Shown here piece after piece: positions 43,321 through 51,977 of a stretch of DNA of 64,000 bases. How positions within the stretch are numbered: the first letter of the stretch is position 1; the number at the start of each line of letters is the position of its first letter. Location: assembly GCF_020524045.1 (NCBI RefSeq), contig NZ_JAIVKL010000001.1:124001-188000 (forward strand). Direction: 5' to 3'. A program made the translations under genes and the position numbers. The notes under the pieces are model-generated. The model made no database searches. It was not told the origin of the DNA and saw nothing but the letters and a program-made list of their open reading frames with translations. This DNA comes from Metabacillus litoralis (GTDB lineage: Bacteria > Bacillota > Bacilli > Bacillales > Bacillaceae).

Positions 43321-44217
43321 TTACTTTTTACTCATTTTATAATAATCCATCGTAGATGTTACAACAAATCCACAAGATTTGTAGAGATCTAATGCATGTT
43401 CATTTTCCACAGCAACTTGTAGCATAATTTCATTTACTTGCTTTTCTTTTAATAGATCAATAGCTTTTAGTAAGATTTCTTTACCAAAACCTCTTCTTCG
43501 GAAATTCGGAAGAACTCCTAGCCCGAAGATCCCGCCGATACCATCACTAACACCCACTTGCACTTTGCCAACAACAGTCTGTTCCACTTCTGCTAAATAA
43601 ATATCTACACCTCTCTTTGCTTCATCTTCCGGAAGAACCAAATCCAAACTCTCTATGCTTTGATTAAAATAAATTGAGTTTTGTTCTGCGATATCTTTTG
43701 CATCTTTATTTGTTGCTTTCCTAAATGTTATTTCAGCTATTCTATCTAAATTAAACTTTGGTTCACCTCTCAAAAACATTTCATACTCAGAATTATCATA
43801 TTGAGCACTTGTTTGTTTAATAAATTCATATCCTGAGCGCGAGGTGTGATCGTTCAATAAAAGCATATCCTTTGTTTTTCTTTTGTTCCATTCATCTTCA
43901 ACTAAAGAGAATAAACTTTTGAAAACACCTTTCCTCCGATATTCTGGATGAACCATTCCATTCACTTCCAACGCTTCTCCACTAAATTGACATATACCAA
44001 GATATCCGATAAGTAATTCTTCATTATAATACATAAATTCATTGATCTTGAAGTCTTCGCTTTCATTCTCTCTTCCTAATTTATAATCAAGTTCTAACTT
44101 TAATGTAACATTCTCTTTCTCTATACAAGACTTCATTAGCTTTTTAATCTCTAAATAATCTTGTTTATTTAAATACCCTTTTAATTTAATACTTGGATTT
44201 TGAATTTCTACCATCAT
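43321..44217 (-). CDS. double-GNAT-domain N-acetyltransferase
   Basis: A 298-residue protein with two GNAT folds. The first spans about residues 10-150, with the acetyl-CoA loop HPEYRRKGVFKSLF near 90. The second spans about 160-298, with the loop NFRRRGFGKEILLKAI near 238 and NEHALDLYKSCGFVV near 272. The second site is the more canonical (R-R-X-G-X-G). Substrate unknown. The ATG follows AAAAAGGGG by nine bases. Monocistronic. Confidence 0.85.
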   Translation of the reverse strand: MMVEIQNPSIKLKGYLNKQDYLEIKKLMKSCIEKENVTLKLELDYKLGRENESEDFKINEFMYYNEELLIGYLGICQFSGEALEVNGMVHPEYRRKGVFKSLFSLVEDEWNKRKTKDMLLLNDHTSRSGYEFIKQTSAQYDNSEYEMFLRGEPKFNLDRIAEITFRKATNKDAKDIAEQNSIYFNQSIESLDLVLPEDEAKRGVDIYLAEVEQTVVGKVQVGVSDGIGGIFGLGVLPNFRRRGFGKEILLKAIDLLKEKQVNEIMLQVAVENEHALDLYKSCGFVVTSTMDYYKMSKK

Positions 44218-44433
44218 TTTGTTATTCCCCTTTTTAATTTGTTCCTTTTACAATCGAAAAAGGCGTAGTATATTCTATACCAAAAAAAGAACAAATAGAA
44301 GTTAATTCTGATAAATAGAGCTTTTGAAGGATTTCTTCCAATCTACTAATTGTAGATTATTTTCACAATTCTTTTATAAGGTAAAATATGATTAGTATGT
44401 GATATAGTATGACTTAATATATTTAACTCATTA

Positions 44434-45756
44434 TCAACCTGTAAGTATGTCTTCAGATGGATACTTAACTTTAGATTTTTTAGGTTGTGTTAAAGAGAAA
44501 GCCAATGTGAGTGGCCCTAACTTTCCTATAAACATCATGAAGATGATAACAAATTTCCCAATCATTGATAAAGATTCAGTCAGACCAATAGATAAACCGA
44601 CTGTACCAAATGCAGAGACAACTTCAAATAATACACTTAAAAAAGAGCTGTTTTCTGTTATATTTAAAATAAACACAGCTAATATAATGACAATAAAGCC
44701 AATTGTCGATATCGCAAGTGATCGAAGAACAAACTCAAGCTTTATGGATCTATTTCTAACCACGATGTCTTCTTTTCCCTTTAAAAAAGCTAGAACAGAG
44801 AAAACAATAACCATAAACGTAGTTAACTTGATTCCCCCTCCAGTAGACGCACTACCAGCACCGATAAACATCATTAATAAAAATAAAAATATCGTAGATT
44901 CATTGAAACTTGCAATATCTAACGTATTAAAACCAGCAGTTCTAGGAGTTACAGCCTGAAAATAGGCCCCCCATAGTTTATCTCCTAATGAAGTTAATCC
45001 ACCTAATGTTTTAGGATTTCCATATTCCAAAACAAAAATGAGAAACATTGCAAAGATATTAAACGCTATTGTTCCTATTATCATCATTTTCGAATGTAGA
45101 CTAAGCTTCTTAAATTTTTTCTTTTCCCACAAATCTGCTAAAACTGTAAAACCTATTCCTCCAATAATAAAAAGGAATGTGATAACAATATTGATAATTG
45201 GATCTCCTTTAAACTTCATCAAACTATCAGACCAAAGTGAAAATCCTGCGTTATTAAAAGCTGATACAGAATGAAAAAAACTTACATACATTCCTTTTCC
45301 TAATCCATATTCTGGTACCCAAGTTATTGCTAAAAAAAACGTCGCAATCAATTCAATCGTTATCGAAAAAATAAAAATTTTTTTAATTAATTTTATTACC
45401 CCACCAAAAGAAGTTTGATTTAAAGCATGTTGGACTACTATACGTTCTTTTAATCCTATCTTCTTTCCTATTATCTTGTAAATCATAACCGCAAAAGACA
45501 TGATTCCTAATCCACCGAACTGAATTAAGGTGATAATAATGATTTCACCGAACAATGTGTATGCTTTTGCTGTATCAACGACAACAAGTCCTGTTACAGT
45601 CATTGCTGATGTAGCTGTAAACATTGCATCAAGCCAACTGACAGGTGTTGTTGTTGCAAAAGGTAACTTAAGTGCAATTGTGCCGAGAGAGATAAACACA
45701 ACGAACACCCAAACAAGTAATTGAGACGGATTAAGCTTTGGATCTTTATACTTCAA
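44434..45756 (-). CDS. Ktr/Trk potassium uptake membrane subunit (KtrB/KtrD-like)
   Basis: A polytopic K+ channel subunit of about 440 residues with four P-loop repeats whose selectivity glycines are visible in TVTGLVV, SAFNNAGFSL, RTAGFNT and SAFGTVGLSIG. The length and sequence fit B. subtilis KtrB/KtrD. It needs a cytoplasmic RCK subunit (KtrA or KtrC), which is not encoded nearby, as is usual for KtrD. The start is uncertain: a TTG at 45756 has AAGGTG six bases before it, while the frame also opens at a TTG at 45777. Confidence 0.9.
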   Translation of the reverse strand: MKYKDPKLNPSQLLVWVFVVFISLGTIALKLPFATTTPVSWLDAMFTATSAMTVTGLVVVDTAKAYTLFGEIIIITLIQFGGLGIMSFAVMIYKIIGKKIGLKERIVVQHALNQTSFGGVIKLIKKIFIFSITIELIATFFLAITWVPEYGLGKGMYVSFFHSVSAFNNAGFSLWSDSLMKFKGDPIINIVITFLFIIGGIGFTVLADLWEKKKFKKLSLHSKMMIIGTIAFNIFAMFLIFVLEYGNPKTLGGLTSLGDKLWGAYFQAVTPRTAGFNTLDIASFNESTIFLFLLMMFIGAGSASTGGGIKLTTFMVIVFSVLAFLKGKEDIVVRNRSIKLEFVLRSLAISTIGFIVIILAVFILNITENSSFLSVLFEVVSAFGTVGLSIGLTESLSMIGKFVIIFMMFIGKLGPLTLAFSLTQPKKSKVKYPSEDILTG

Positions 45757-45836
45757 CTTAAACACCTTCTCTTTCAACTCTTTTTATCTATCAATCATCT
45801 TAAAGTAATTCCTTTCAAATTATTAAACTATAAAAA

Positions 45837-46090
45837 GCCCTGTTAAACTTTGTTATTGATTTACGTTACAGGCATTCGCTTTCCCGAGAAAAAAGTATCT
45901 TTTTTCCTAGGGAAGAATAATGAAAAAGCCTTACTCCCGGCTTTTTCAAAGGGCAATTCTTCCTAGGTCGGGAGCCTCCTCGGAGCAAGCGTCTGTGGGG
46001 TCTCCTTTTGACACGCTTCTCCTTCAGGAATCTCATGTCTTCCACTCCAATCAATAAAGTGATAATAATCAACATTAAGCTCTAACATAG
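45837..46090 (+). repeat. family A dispersed repeat with nested palindromic insertion, copy A3
   Basis: Outer parts match copy A1 (TGTTAAACTTTGTTATTGAT, ACGTTACAGGCATTCGCTTT; GGAGCCTCCTCGGAGCAAGC, TGTGGGGTCTCC; AGCTCTAACATAG). Between them about 80 bases (45885-45967) replace the usual GCGGGCGGTCC. The element lies about 60 bases upstream of the Ktr gene's coding start, filling its promoter region, and next to the quinone reductase gene. Confidence 0.85.
45888..45967. repeat. nested hairpin insertion inside repeat A3
   Basis: Two adjacent hairpins. The first is GAAAAAAG-TAT-CTTTTTTC (45888-45906). The second has outer arms CCTAGGGAAGAAT (45906-45918) and ATTCTTCCTAGG (45956-45967), which pair apart from one extra G in the left arm, and inner arms GAAAAAGCC (45922-45930) and GGCTTTTTC (45939-45947). 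It resembles a very small palindromic mobile element. Confidence 0.65.
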
Positions 46091-46131
46091 CCAACTAAAT
46101 AATAAACAAATGCCAGAGGATTTAATACTTC

Positions 46132-47112
46132 TTATTCATTAATACTCAAGACTATTTTTCCTATATTTTTATTTGCTTCCATATGTTCGTGTGCTTCTTT
46201 AATTTTTTCTAATGGAAATACATGATCAATGATAGGTTTTATTTCTTCACTCTTAAATAATGGAATAACTTTTTGTTCAAATTCTTTTGTTAGTTGTCTT
46301 TTATACTCATCGCTTCTTGGAGTTAATAATGTTCCTTTCAAAGAAATTCTTTTCATTAATAAATGCATTAGATTTACTTTATCTATCTCAGCACCACCTA
46401 AAATACCAATTAACACCCAACGACCATCTGTGTTAATACTTCTTAAGTTTTTCTCCCAAAACGAAGCGCCAATAAAATCTAAGATCAAGTCAACACCTTT
46501 CCCATCAGTAACCTTTAATACCTCCTCATCAAATAATTGTTCTTTATAATTAATACATACATCTGCTCCTATTGATTGACAAAATATTAATTTATCAGTT
46601 GACCCTGCCGTTGCTAGTACCTTAGCATTCGTCATCTTTTTTACTAATTGAATAGCTGCCGTTCCTACACCACTTCCACCAGCATGTATAAGAACAGTAT
46701 CAGTATCTGTTAGTTCTCCTAACCAAAATAAAGTTTGGTAAGCTGTTAAAAAAACTTCAGGAACTGCTGCAGCTTCGTTAAAAGATAGATTATCGGGTAT
46801 AACTATCGCTCGATCAGCAGGAATTGTGACATACTCTGCATATCCACCTCCATTTACAAGCCCCATTACACGAGTTCCAACTTCTATTTTTGTTTCATTT
46901 GTCGTTTCTACCACTTCCCCAGATACTTCTATTCCTAAAATCGGACTTGATAAGTAACCAGATTTCCCTTCACGTGCTATAATATCTGATCGATTTACCG
47001 CAGCTGATTTTACTTTTACTAATAATTCACCCTTTTGTAAAATAGGTTTAGGATAATTACCTATTTTCAATTGATCAACTCCACCGGGGCGTTCTACTAA
47101 AATGGCTTTCAT
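46132..47112 (-). CDS. zinc-free NAD(P)H:quinone oxidoreductase, PIG3/MDR family
   Basis: A 326-residue medium-chain reductase. It has the N-terminal GroES-like domain (KSAAVNRSDIIAREGKSGYL, PILGIEVSGEV) and the cofactor motif HAGGSGVGTAAIQLVKK near residue 145, and lacks the zinc-ligand cysteines of alcohol dehydrogenases. EVFLTAYQTLFWLGEL and the LLMKRISLKGTLLTPRS segment resemble the PIG3 (TP53I3) branch, which reduces quinones with NADPH. Monocistronic; its 3' end borders repeat A3. Confidence 0.88.
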   Translation of the reverse strand: MKAILVERPGGVDQLKIGNYPKPILQKGELLVKVKSAAVNRSDIIAREGKSGYLSSPILGIEVSGEVVETTNETKIEVGTRVMGLVNGGGYAEYVTIPADRAIVIPDNLSFNEAAAVPEVFLTAYQTLFWLGELTDTDTVLIHAGGSGVGTAAIQLVKKMTNAKVLATAGSTDKLIFCQSIGADVCINYKEQLFDEEVLKVTDGKGVDLILDFIGASFWEKNLRSINTDGRWVLIGILGGAEIDKVNLMHLLMKRISLKGTLLTPRSDEYKRQLTKEFEQKVIPLFKSEEIKPIIDHVFPLEKIKEAHEHMEANKNIGKIVLSINE

Positions 47113-47249
47113 ATTAAAACTCCTTTTCCTATTTAAAAAAATCTACTTTTTACGTTTAATTCATTTTTCACAACAACCACTCGTCATGATTAGCGACTAA
47201 CTCTGTATTTTTATCTTAAACTTATCTGCATTTCTTAATGGTAAAGCTA

Positions 47250-47413
47250 TTTATTTGCAAACTTTGTTGTTTTTAAAATTCTATAGGGAAACATCTCTAT
47301 ATAAATTCTAGTGACATCATCTTTTCTTCTACAGATTGTCCCTTTTATTGATAAAACACTTGTTCTAACAAATAAAGAAGTCAATTAGCAACAATCTTTT
47401 AGAAAAGAGCCAA
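47250..47413 (+). repeat. family B dispersed repeat, copy B4
   Basis: AT-rich copy with CAAACTTTGTTGTTTTTAAA, AGTGACATCATCTTTTCTTC, GTCAATTAGCAACAATCTTT and TAGAAAAGAGCC. It lies in the 575-base gap between the quinone reductase and the SDR gene. Confidence 0.78.
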
Positions 47414-47588
47414 TTAAAAAGCAACGATCTTCTTCCCCATAATGTAATGTATACCCATTGCAAAATAAAATCCAACATATTTGATACAGACTAATATTCA
47501 CAAAAATAAATAAATTAGTTATTCAATATCATCTTCATTTCGTATGAAGGTAGCCGATACGACGTTTACAATAGAACTGATTGTTTAT

Positions 47589-47690
47589 TTAAGGTTGTTT
47601 TAGAAAGCTTTGTTGTTTATAACAAAGCTTTCTATTGGCAACATATAATTTGGTTAATTAGCAATACTCTTTCAAACAAGAGCCTTAATT
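47589..47690 (+). repeat. family B dispersed repeat, truncated copy B5
   Basis: A shortened copy: the left end (TTTTAGAAAGCTTTGTTGTT) joined to the right end (GGTTAATTAGCAATACTCTT, AACAAGAGCCTTAATTA) with the middle missing. An inverted pair AGAAAGCTTTGTT/AACAAAGCTTTCT (47600-47631) forms a strong hairpin. It directly follows the SDR gene stop and may serve as its terminator. Confidence 0.65.
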
Positions 47691-48465
47691 AAAACCCATT
47701 AATCGTCATCCCACCATCAACAAACAATGTTTGGCCACTTATGTAACTTGAAGCTTCAGAGGCTAAAAATACAGCTGGTCCAACTAGCTCAGGAAGCTGA
47801 CCAATTCTATTTAGTGGTGTGACAGCTAATATATCATGAACATATTTTTCATTTTCTAATAAATCCTTTGTTAATGGAGTTTCAAAATACCATGGACCAA
47901 TTGAATTAACATTTATATTGTATTTTCCCCATTCAAATGCGAGTATTTTTGTCATTTGAATCATCGCTGCTTTTGTTGCCCCATATGCTACTCCCGTTCG
48001 GAGAGCCACTTTTCCTGCAACTGAGGAGATGTTAATTATTCTTCCCCCATCACCTTGCTTTTTCATAAGTGCCCCAACTTCCCGTGACATAAAAAAGGCT
48101 GATTTTAAGTTTGTATTCATAATGCTATCCCATTCATCTTCTGTCACATCTAATGCTTGTGAACGAATATTCATTCCTGCATTATTAACCAAAATATCTA
48201 CTTTTATTTTTTGATGTTCGATTTTTTCAATTGCATGATGAATATGAGAAGGCTTTGTGACATCTGTCACAATTGGTAAAGCACTTCTTCCCATATCATT
48301 TATTATATTGGCTACTTCTATAAGCTCTTTTTCTGTACGAGATAACAAAACTACATTTGCTCCAGCTTCAGCAAATCCAATGGCAAGTGCTCTCCCTATT
48401 CCTCTACCAGCACCTGTTATAATAGCTGTTTGATTCGTTAAATTAAATGACGGTAAGTAGTTCAT
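47689..48465 (-). CDS. short-chain dehydrogenase (gluconate 5-dehydrogenase-like)
   Basis: A 258-residue classical SDR: TGAGRGIGRALA near residue 18, NNAGMN near 93, catalytic Ser in NISSVAGK near 146 and Tyr-X3-Lys in YGATK near 160-164, and the C-terminal SGQTLFVDGGMTI typical of NAD(P)-dependent sugar or polyol dehydrogenases. The pattern is close to gluconate 5-dehydrogenase/KduD types but the substrate is not determined. Monocistronic and flanked on both sides by family B repeats. Confidence 0.87.
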   Translation of the reverse strand: MNYLPSFNLTNQTAIITGAGRGIGRALAIGFAEAGANVVLLSRTEKELIEVANIINDMGRSALPIVTDVTKPSHIHHAIEKIEHQKIKVDILVNNAGMNIRSQALDVTEDEWDSIMNTNLKSAFFMSREVGALMKKQGDGGRIINISSVAGKVALRTGVAYGATKAAMIQMTKILAFEWGKYNINVNSIGPWYFETPLTKDLLENEKYVHDILAVTPLNRIGQLPELVGPAVFLASEASSYISGQTLFVDGGMTINGF

Positions 48466-48542
48466 CTTAATCTCTCCTTTAGTAAACTAAGTTCAATTGT
48501 ACCTATAACAATGTAGGTATATCAAATCTTGAGTTTTATGAC

Positions 48543-48690
48543 AATAAAGGCTCTTCTCTAAAAAGATTGCTAATTGACGTCTTTATCTGTTAGAACCAGT
48601 GTATTATCGGATAAAATGGTTAAATCTGTAGAGAAATAGACGCCGCAAGACTTTATATAGAGTTATATTTATCAGGATTAACAAGTTTAA
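48543..48690 (-). repeat. family B dispersed repeat, inverted copy B6
   Basis: The reverse orientation of the other copies: starts with AAAGGCTCTTCTCTAAAAAG and ATTGCTAATTGACGTC and ends near GACTTTATATAGAGTTATAT. With B5 it brackets the SDR gene in opposite orientation. Confidence 0.75.
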
Positions 48691-48780
48691 GAAACAGCTT
48701 TAATAAAAGGTTGCATTCCTTGCTATGAACTGACAGAATTAAGAAGATCTAGTTTTTTATGAAAGGTAAATGGTGACAAT

Positions 48781-49197
48781 ATGATTGAAGTGAAAAATTC
48801 TACTCTTAGTACAGGTGAATTTACGCGAGGAGTATTTGCAACAAGAGATATTGCAAAAGGTGAGCTTTTACATGAAGCACCAGTTATTGCATATCCGAAC
48901 GAGCAGCATGAATTGATTGAACAAACCTTGCTAGCTGATTATGCATTTGAGTATGGTATAAACCACACATGTATATTGCTAGGGTATGGTATGATGTTTA
49001 ACCATTCCTATGAACCTAATGCTACATATGATATTAATTTTCCGAATCACACGTTTGATTTTTTCGCTTATAAAGATATTAAAGCCGGAGAAGAAATCCT
49101 AATTAACTATAATGGTGAAGTTGACAACGATGATCCACTATGGTTTAACGAGGACTATGAAGAAGCTGTAGCTAAATTAGAAGCAGAAGAAAAATAA
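48781..49197 (+). CDS. SET-domain protein, putative protein lysine methyltransferase
   Basis: A 138-residue stand-alone SET domain. Seen are the opening TRGVFATRDIAKGELLHEAPV (residues 14-34), the knot motif GMMFNHSYEPNATYDI near 77 (matching N-H-S-C/Y-x-P-N) and FFAYKDIKAGEEILINYNGE near 100 (matching E-L-x-I-x-Y). These form the AdoMet and lysine-binding core of protein lysine methyltransferases. Bacterial SET proteins of this short type occur in some Bacillaceae; their targets are unknown. Pre- and post-SET cysteines are absent. AAAGGTAAATGGTGACAAT precedes the ATG. Monocistronic, with a terminator downstream. Confidence 0.85.
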   Translation: MIEVKNSTLSTGEFTRGVFATRDIAKGELLHEAPVIAYPNEQHELIEQTLLADYAFEYGINHTCILLGYGMMFNHSYEPNATYDINFPNHTFDFFAYKDIKAGEEILINYNGEVDNDDPLWFNEDYEEAVAKLEAEEK

Positions 49198-49336
49198 GAA
49201 AAGTGAAAAGTATTTAATATTGGGTAACAAGCATATGACGATCTGGAATAGAAGGGTCTTCTTATCGTTAATTTCTATTCGTCTGGAGCTAGACATAAAA
49301 AATCTATGTGCAGAATTTAATACTTTTTGTAAGTTA

Positions 49337-49365
49337 AACCGAGCCAAAATTGCTCGGTTCTTTTT
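49337..49365 (+). terminator. terminator downstream of the SET-domain gene
   Basis: An 8-bp stem AACCGAGC/GCTCGGTT (49337-49344 with 49352-49359) followed by CTTTTTT. It is 140 bases after the SET stop. The remaining 220 bases to the next gene are AT-rich with nothing recognisable. Confidence 0.8.
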
Positions 49366-49586
49366 TGTTTAGAGGATATCGAAAGTTGAATTAATACCAT
49401 ATCTCCTTAATATATACTTATGAAATATTATTCTCCAACATTTTTCACACACTAACCAATCAAACGCTTTGTTTTAATTAAGTTTTGCTTTTCTTTTTTC
49501 TTCTAGTCAAAAACATACTCATTTTCTCATTCCTTTACATACCTATAATAATAAGAAATAAACCCCTGATAATGGAGGGACAATTT

Positions 49587-50549
49587 TTGGATACTAATTG
49601 GTTAAAGGAACATTCTTTTAAGGAAATAAAGATTGAGGATTATGATTTGTTTAGTAAATTCATTCAACAATCTAGTTACTTTACAGGATTATGGGCATCT
49701 AATTTCACCTATATTTGGAGTTTATCTCAGCTAAAAAACATAAAGGTCTTTTGGAAAATTATTGACCATATGTTAGTCCCCTTCATCATGACAAAAAAAT
49801 TATATATGTATGTTTGGTGCTTACCTTTTGGTAAAGGAAATGAAAATCATGTTATAAAGGTAACAAAAAAAAGCTTACTTCTTTGCAAACAATGGAATAC
49901 CATTCATCAACAAAAAAAGAGTGCTACCGTTAACTTAGTAAATGAACTTCAATTTCAATTCTTAGCATCGTCCCCTTTATTTAAAGAAAACTTCTTTTAC
50001 AAAAAATACGACAGTAAGGAGATAATTTGGAGTGTTCCTAAGTTGGTTCATTTAAAAGGCAAAGAATTCAGTGAAATTAGAAGCTTAAGAAATAAATTAA
50101 AACGTGAACATCCGACAATTTTATTTCGTGAATATCAACCAACTGATTATAAAAGTGTCAAAAAATTAAAGCAAATATGGAATAAAACTTCTGGACAAAA
50201 ATACAAAGTCATAACAGATCATAATCTCTTTCATCAAGTTATTCACTATTACCAAGCTCTTCAAGAAAAGATTTATGTTGCAACAGTTGAAGGGAAAATT
50301 GTTGGAATTGTCACAGGTGCTATTTTACCAAATGGGATTTCGTGGGGGTGTATCGCAAAAACACTTCCTGGTTATAAAGGCCTTTCTGAATATTTATATA
50401 CCGAATTTGCAAAATCAATGTATTCTATTAATCCCAGGTTAACCATGCTACATGTTGGTAGTGACAATAATCAAGAAGGTTTACGCCGTTTTAAAGAAAA
50501 GTTTCGTCCTATTGAACATTTAGAACTTTATGCTCTGAAATTAAGGTAA
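49587..50549 (+). CDS. DUF2156-type acyl/aminoacyl transferase (LPG-synthase C-domain-like)
   Basis: A 320-residue protein with two tandem GNAT-like halves as in DUF2156 and the catalytic part of MprF: YFTGLWASNFTYIWSL near residue 30, RNKLKREHP near 170, EGKIVGIVTGAILPNGISWG near 235 and LTMLHVGSDNNQEGLRRFKE near 295. Proteins of this fold often transfer amino acids from charged tRNA or acyl groups. A TTG start is chosen because GGAGGG ends seven bases before it; an ATG 15 bases upstream lies within that site. It begins the rightward arm of the ATP-grasp/Mur-ligase locus, 52 bases before an ATP-grasp gene. Confidence 0.7.
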   Translation: MDTNWLKEHSFKEIKIEDYDLFSKFIQQSSYFTGLWASNFTYIWSLSQLKNIKVFWKIIDHMLVPFIMTKKLYMYVWCLPFGKGNENHVIKVTKKSLLLCKQWNTIHQQKKSATVNLVNELQFQFLASSPLFKENFFYKKYDSKEIIWSVPKLVHLKGKEFSEIRSLRNKLKREHPTILFREYQPTDYKSVKKLKQIWNKTSGQKYKVITDHNLFHQVIHYYQALQEKIYVATVEGKIVGIVTGAILPNGISWGCIAKTLPGYKGLSEYLYTEFAKSMYSINPRLTMLHVGSDNNQEGLRRFKEKFRPIEHLELYALKLR

Positions 50550-50601
50550 TAGTGAGAGCTATGGATAAAATCCCTCTCTATTTCCAACAAAGGTGATGAT
50601 A

Positions 50602-51948
50602 ATGAAACGATACAAAATAATCCCTTATTTAGGAAAATCAACTATACTAAAAATACACAATGATCTAATGACAGATCTAATGTGTATAGAACCTTCTTTA
50701 TCGTTCGGAGAGACAACTGTAACAATTCAGATTCAACGTACACCTGGGGTAAAAAATAATGAGATCCATTTGTCAGAAGAGTTGATCAACCACTTTCGTA
50801 TTCCACTATATTGTGATTACGAAATATCCTTTTATCAAAATACGATGGTATTAGGACCATATATTGGGATAATAGCTGACTTAACTAAAAAGGGGTTAAT
50901 TCGTAGATTAAGTGACCTAGATAGCTATGTTAAATATTATGAAAAAATAGGTGGTAGCATCGCTGCCTTTTCTTTAGATTCAGTAAATGTTGAAAATGAA
51001 AGAATTTCTGAAGGATTTATTTATAATCCTCAAATACAAGAATGGATATGTACAAAAGATATTCCTCTGCCATCTTCTTTGTTTAATAAATGTAAAGTAG
51101 AAAGAAATAAACAATGGGAGTTTTTATCTTCCTATTATAAAGCGAACATTTGTAATTTTCCTACGTTTGATAAATGGGAAATGTACAAATGGTTTTCCAC
51201 CGATCCTACTTTAAAGGAATTTCTACCTAAAACTCTTCTATGTAAAACTCCGAAGGATATTTTACAATTTTTAAGAAGATATAAAAATGCGTATTTAAAA
51301 CCTATAGGTGGTACATTTGCTAAGGGAATCGTAGGGTTATCATATAGTAACCAGGGAGTAAAGATAAAATATGAAGTTAAAAGAAAAACAATTACACAAA
51401 CTTATTATCAAAAAAGAGAATTTATCTCTTTCTTAAAACGACTTTTAAGAAAAAACGAATACCTTATTCAAGAATCGCTAAATCTTATAAGTGCAAATCA
51501 AAGAGTCGTAGATTTTAGATTCATTTATTTTAAGAATCAAGAAAGAGAATGGGAAAATGGCGGCCTATTTGCAAGATTTGGAAAACAAGGGAGTTCCGTT
51601 AGTAACCTTACTAGTGGAGGCAAACCTCAATTAGGAGAGAAAGCTCTTATAGAACTATTACAAAGTGAAGAGCTGGCTGATCATTTATACGAAAAAATGC
51701 TTCTTATCTCTGAAAAAGCAGCAAATAAACTAGAACAACATCTTATTACATGTGGAAATCTTGGTTTTGATTTTGGTATTGATGAAAACCATAAGTTATG
51801 GATTATTGAAATTAATAATGAAGATCCTGACCATCGAATCGCTACAGTATGCAAACGAAAAGATCTTATGTATTATGCTCGATTACAAAATATGCTTTAT
51901 ACGAAAGCATTAGCTAATTTTCATGAAAAAACACCGCCTAATTTGTAA
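50602..51948 (+). CDS. YheC/YheD-type ATP-grasp protein, long form (copy 1)
   Basis: A 448-residue protein of the endospore-coat-associated YheC/YheD family. The N-terminal domain ends in GPYIGIIADLTKKGLIRRL (about residue 95). An ATP-grasp domain follows with the nucleotide Lys in AYLKPIGGTFAKGIVGL near 230 and the metal-binding WIIEINNEDPDHR near 410. ATP-grasp enzymes join a carboxylate to an amine or thiol with ATP. The ATG at 50602 follows AAAGGTG. It is the only ATP-grasp gene of the locus on the plus strand and follows the DUF2156-type gene. Confidence 0.85.
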   Translation: MKRYKIIPYLGKSTILKIHNDLMTDLMCIEPSLSFGETTVTIQIQRTPGVKNNEIHLSEELINHFRIPLYCDYEISFYQNTMVLGPYIGIIADLTKKGLIRRLSDLDSYVKYYEKIGGSIAAFSLDSVNVENERISEGFIYNPQIQEWICTKDIPLPSSLFNKCKVERNKQWEFLSSYYKANICNFPTFDKWEMYKWFSTDPTLKEFLPKTLLCKTPKDILQFLRRYKNAYLKPIGGTFAKGIVGLSYSNQGVKIKYEVKRKTITQTYYQKREFISFLKRLLRKNEYLIQESLNLISANQRVVDFRFIYFKNQEREWENGGLFARFGKQGSSVSNLTSGGKPQLGEKALIELLQSEELADHLYEKMLLISEKAANKLEQHLITCGNLGFDFGIDENHKLWIIEINNEDPDHRIATVCKRKDLMYYARLQNMLYTKALANFHEKTPPNL

Positions 51949-51977
51949 ACTCATTACTAATGTAGGCGGTATTTTTT
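51931..51977. terminator. bidirectional terminator between convergent ATP-grasp and Mur-ligase genes
   Basis: ACCGCCTA (51933-51940, inside the end of the ATP-grasp gene) pairs with TAGGCGGT (51963-51970). T6 follows on the plus strand and T6 on the minus strand. Confidence 0.8.

Noticed and set aside
44447-44959. 170-codon ORF on the plus strand
   Set aside because: It is antisense to the Ktr membrane protein; the length is explained by the hydrophobic codon bias of that gene.
45866-46075. Leftward ORF of 69 codons upstream of the Ktr gene
   Set aside because: It lies within repeat A3 and its nested insertion; the basic protein has no family features.
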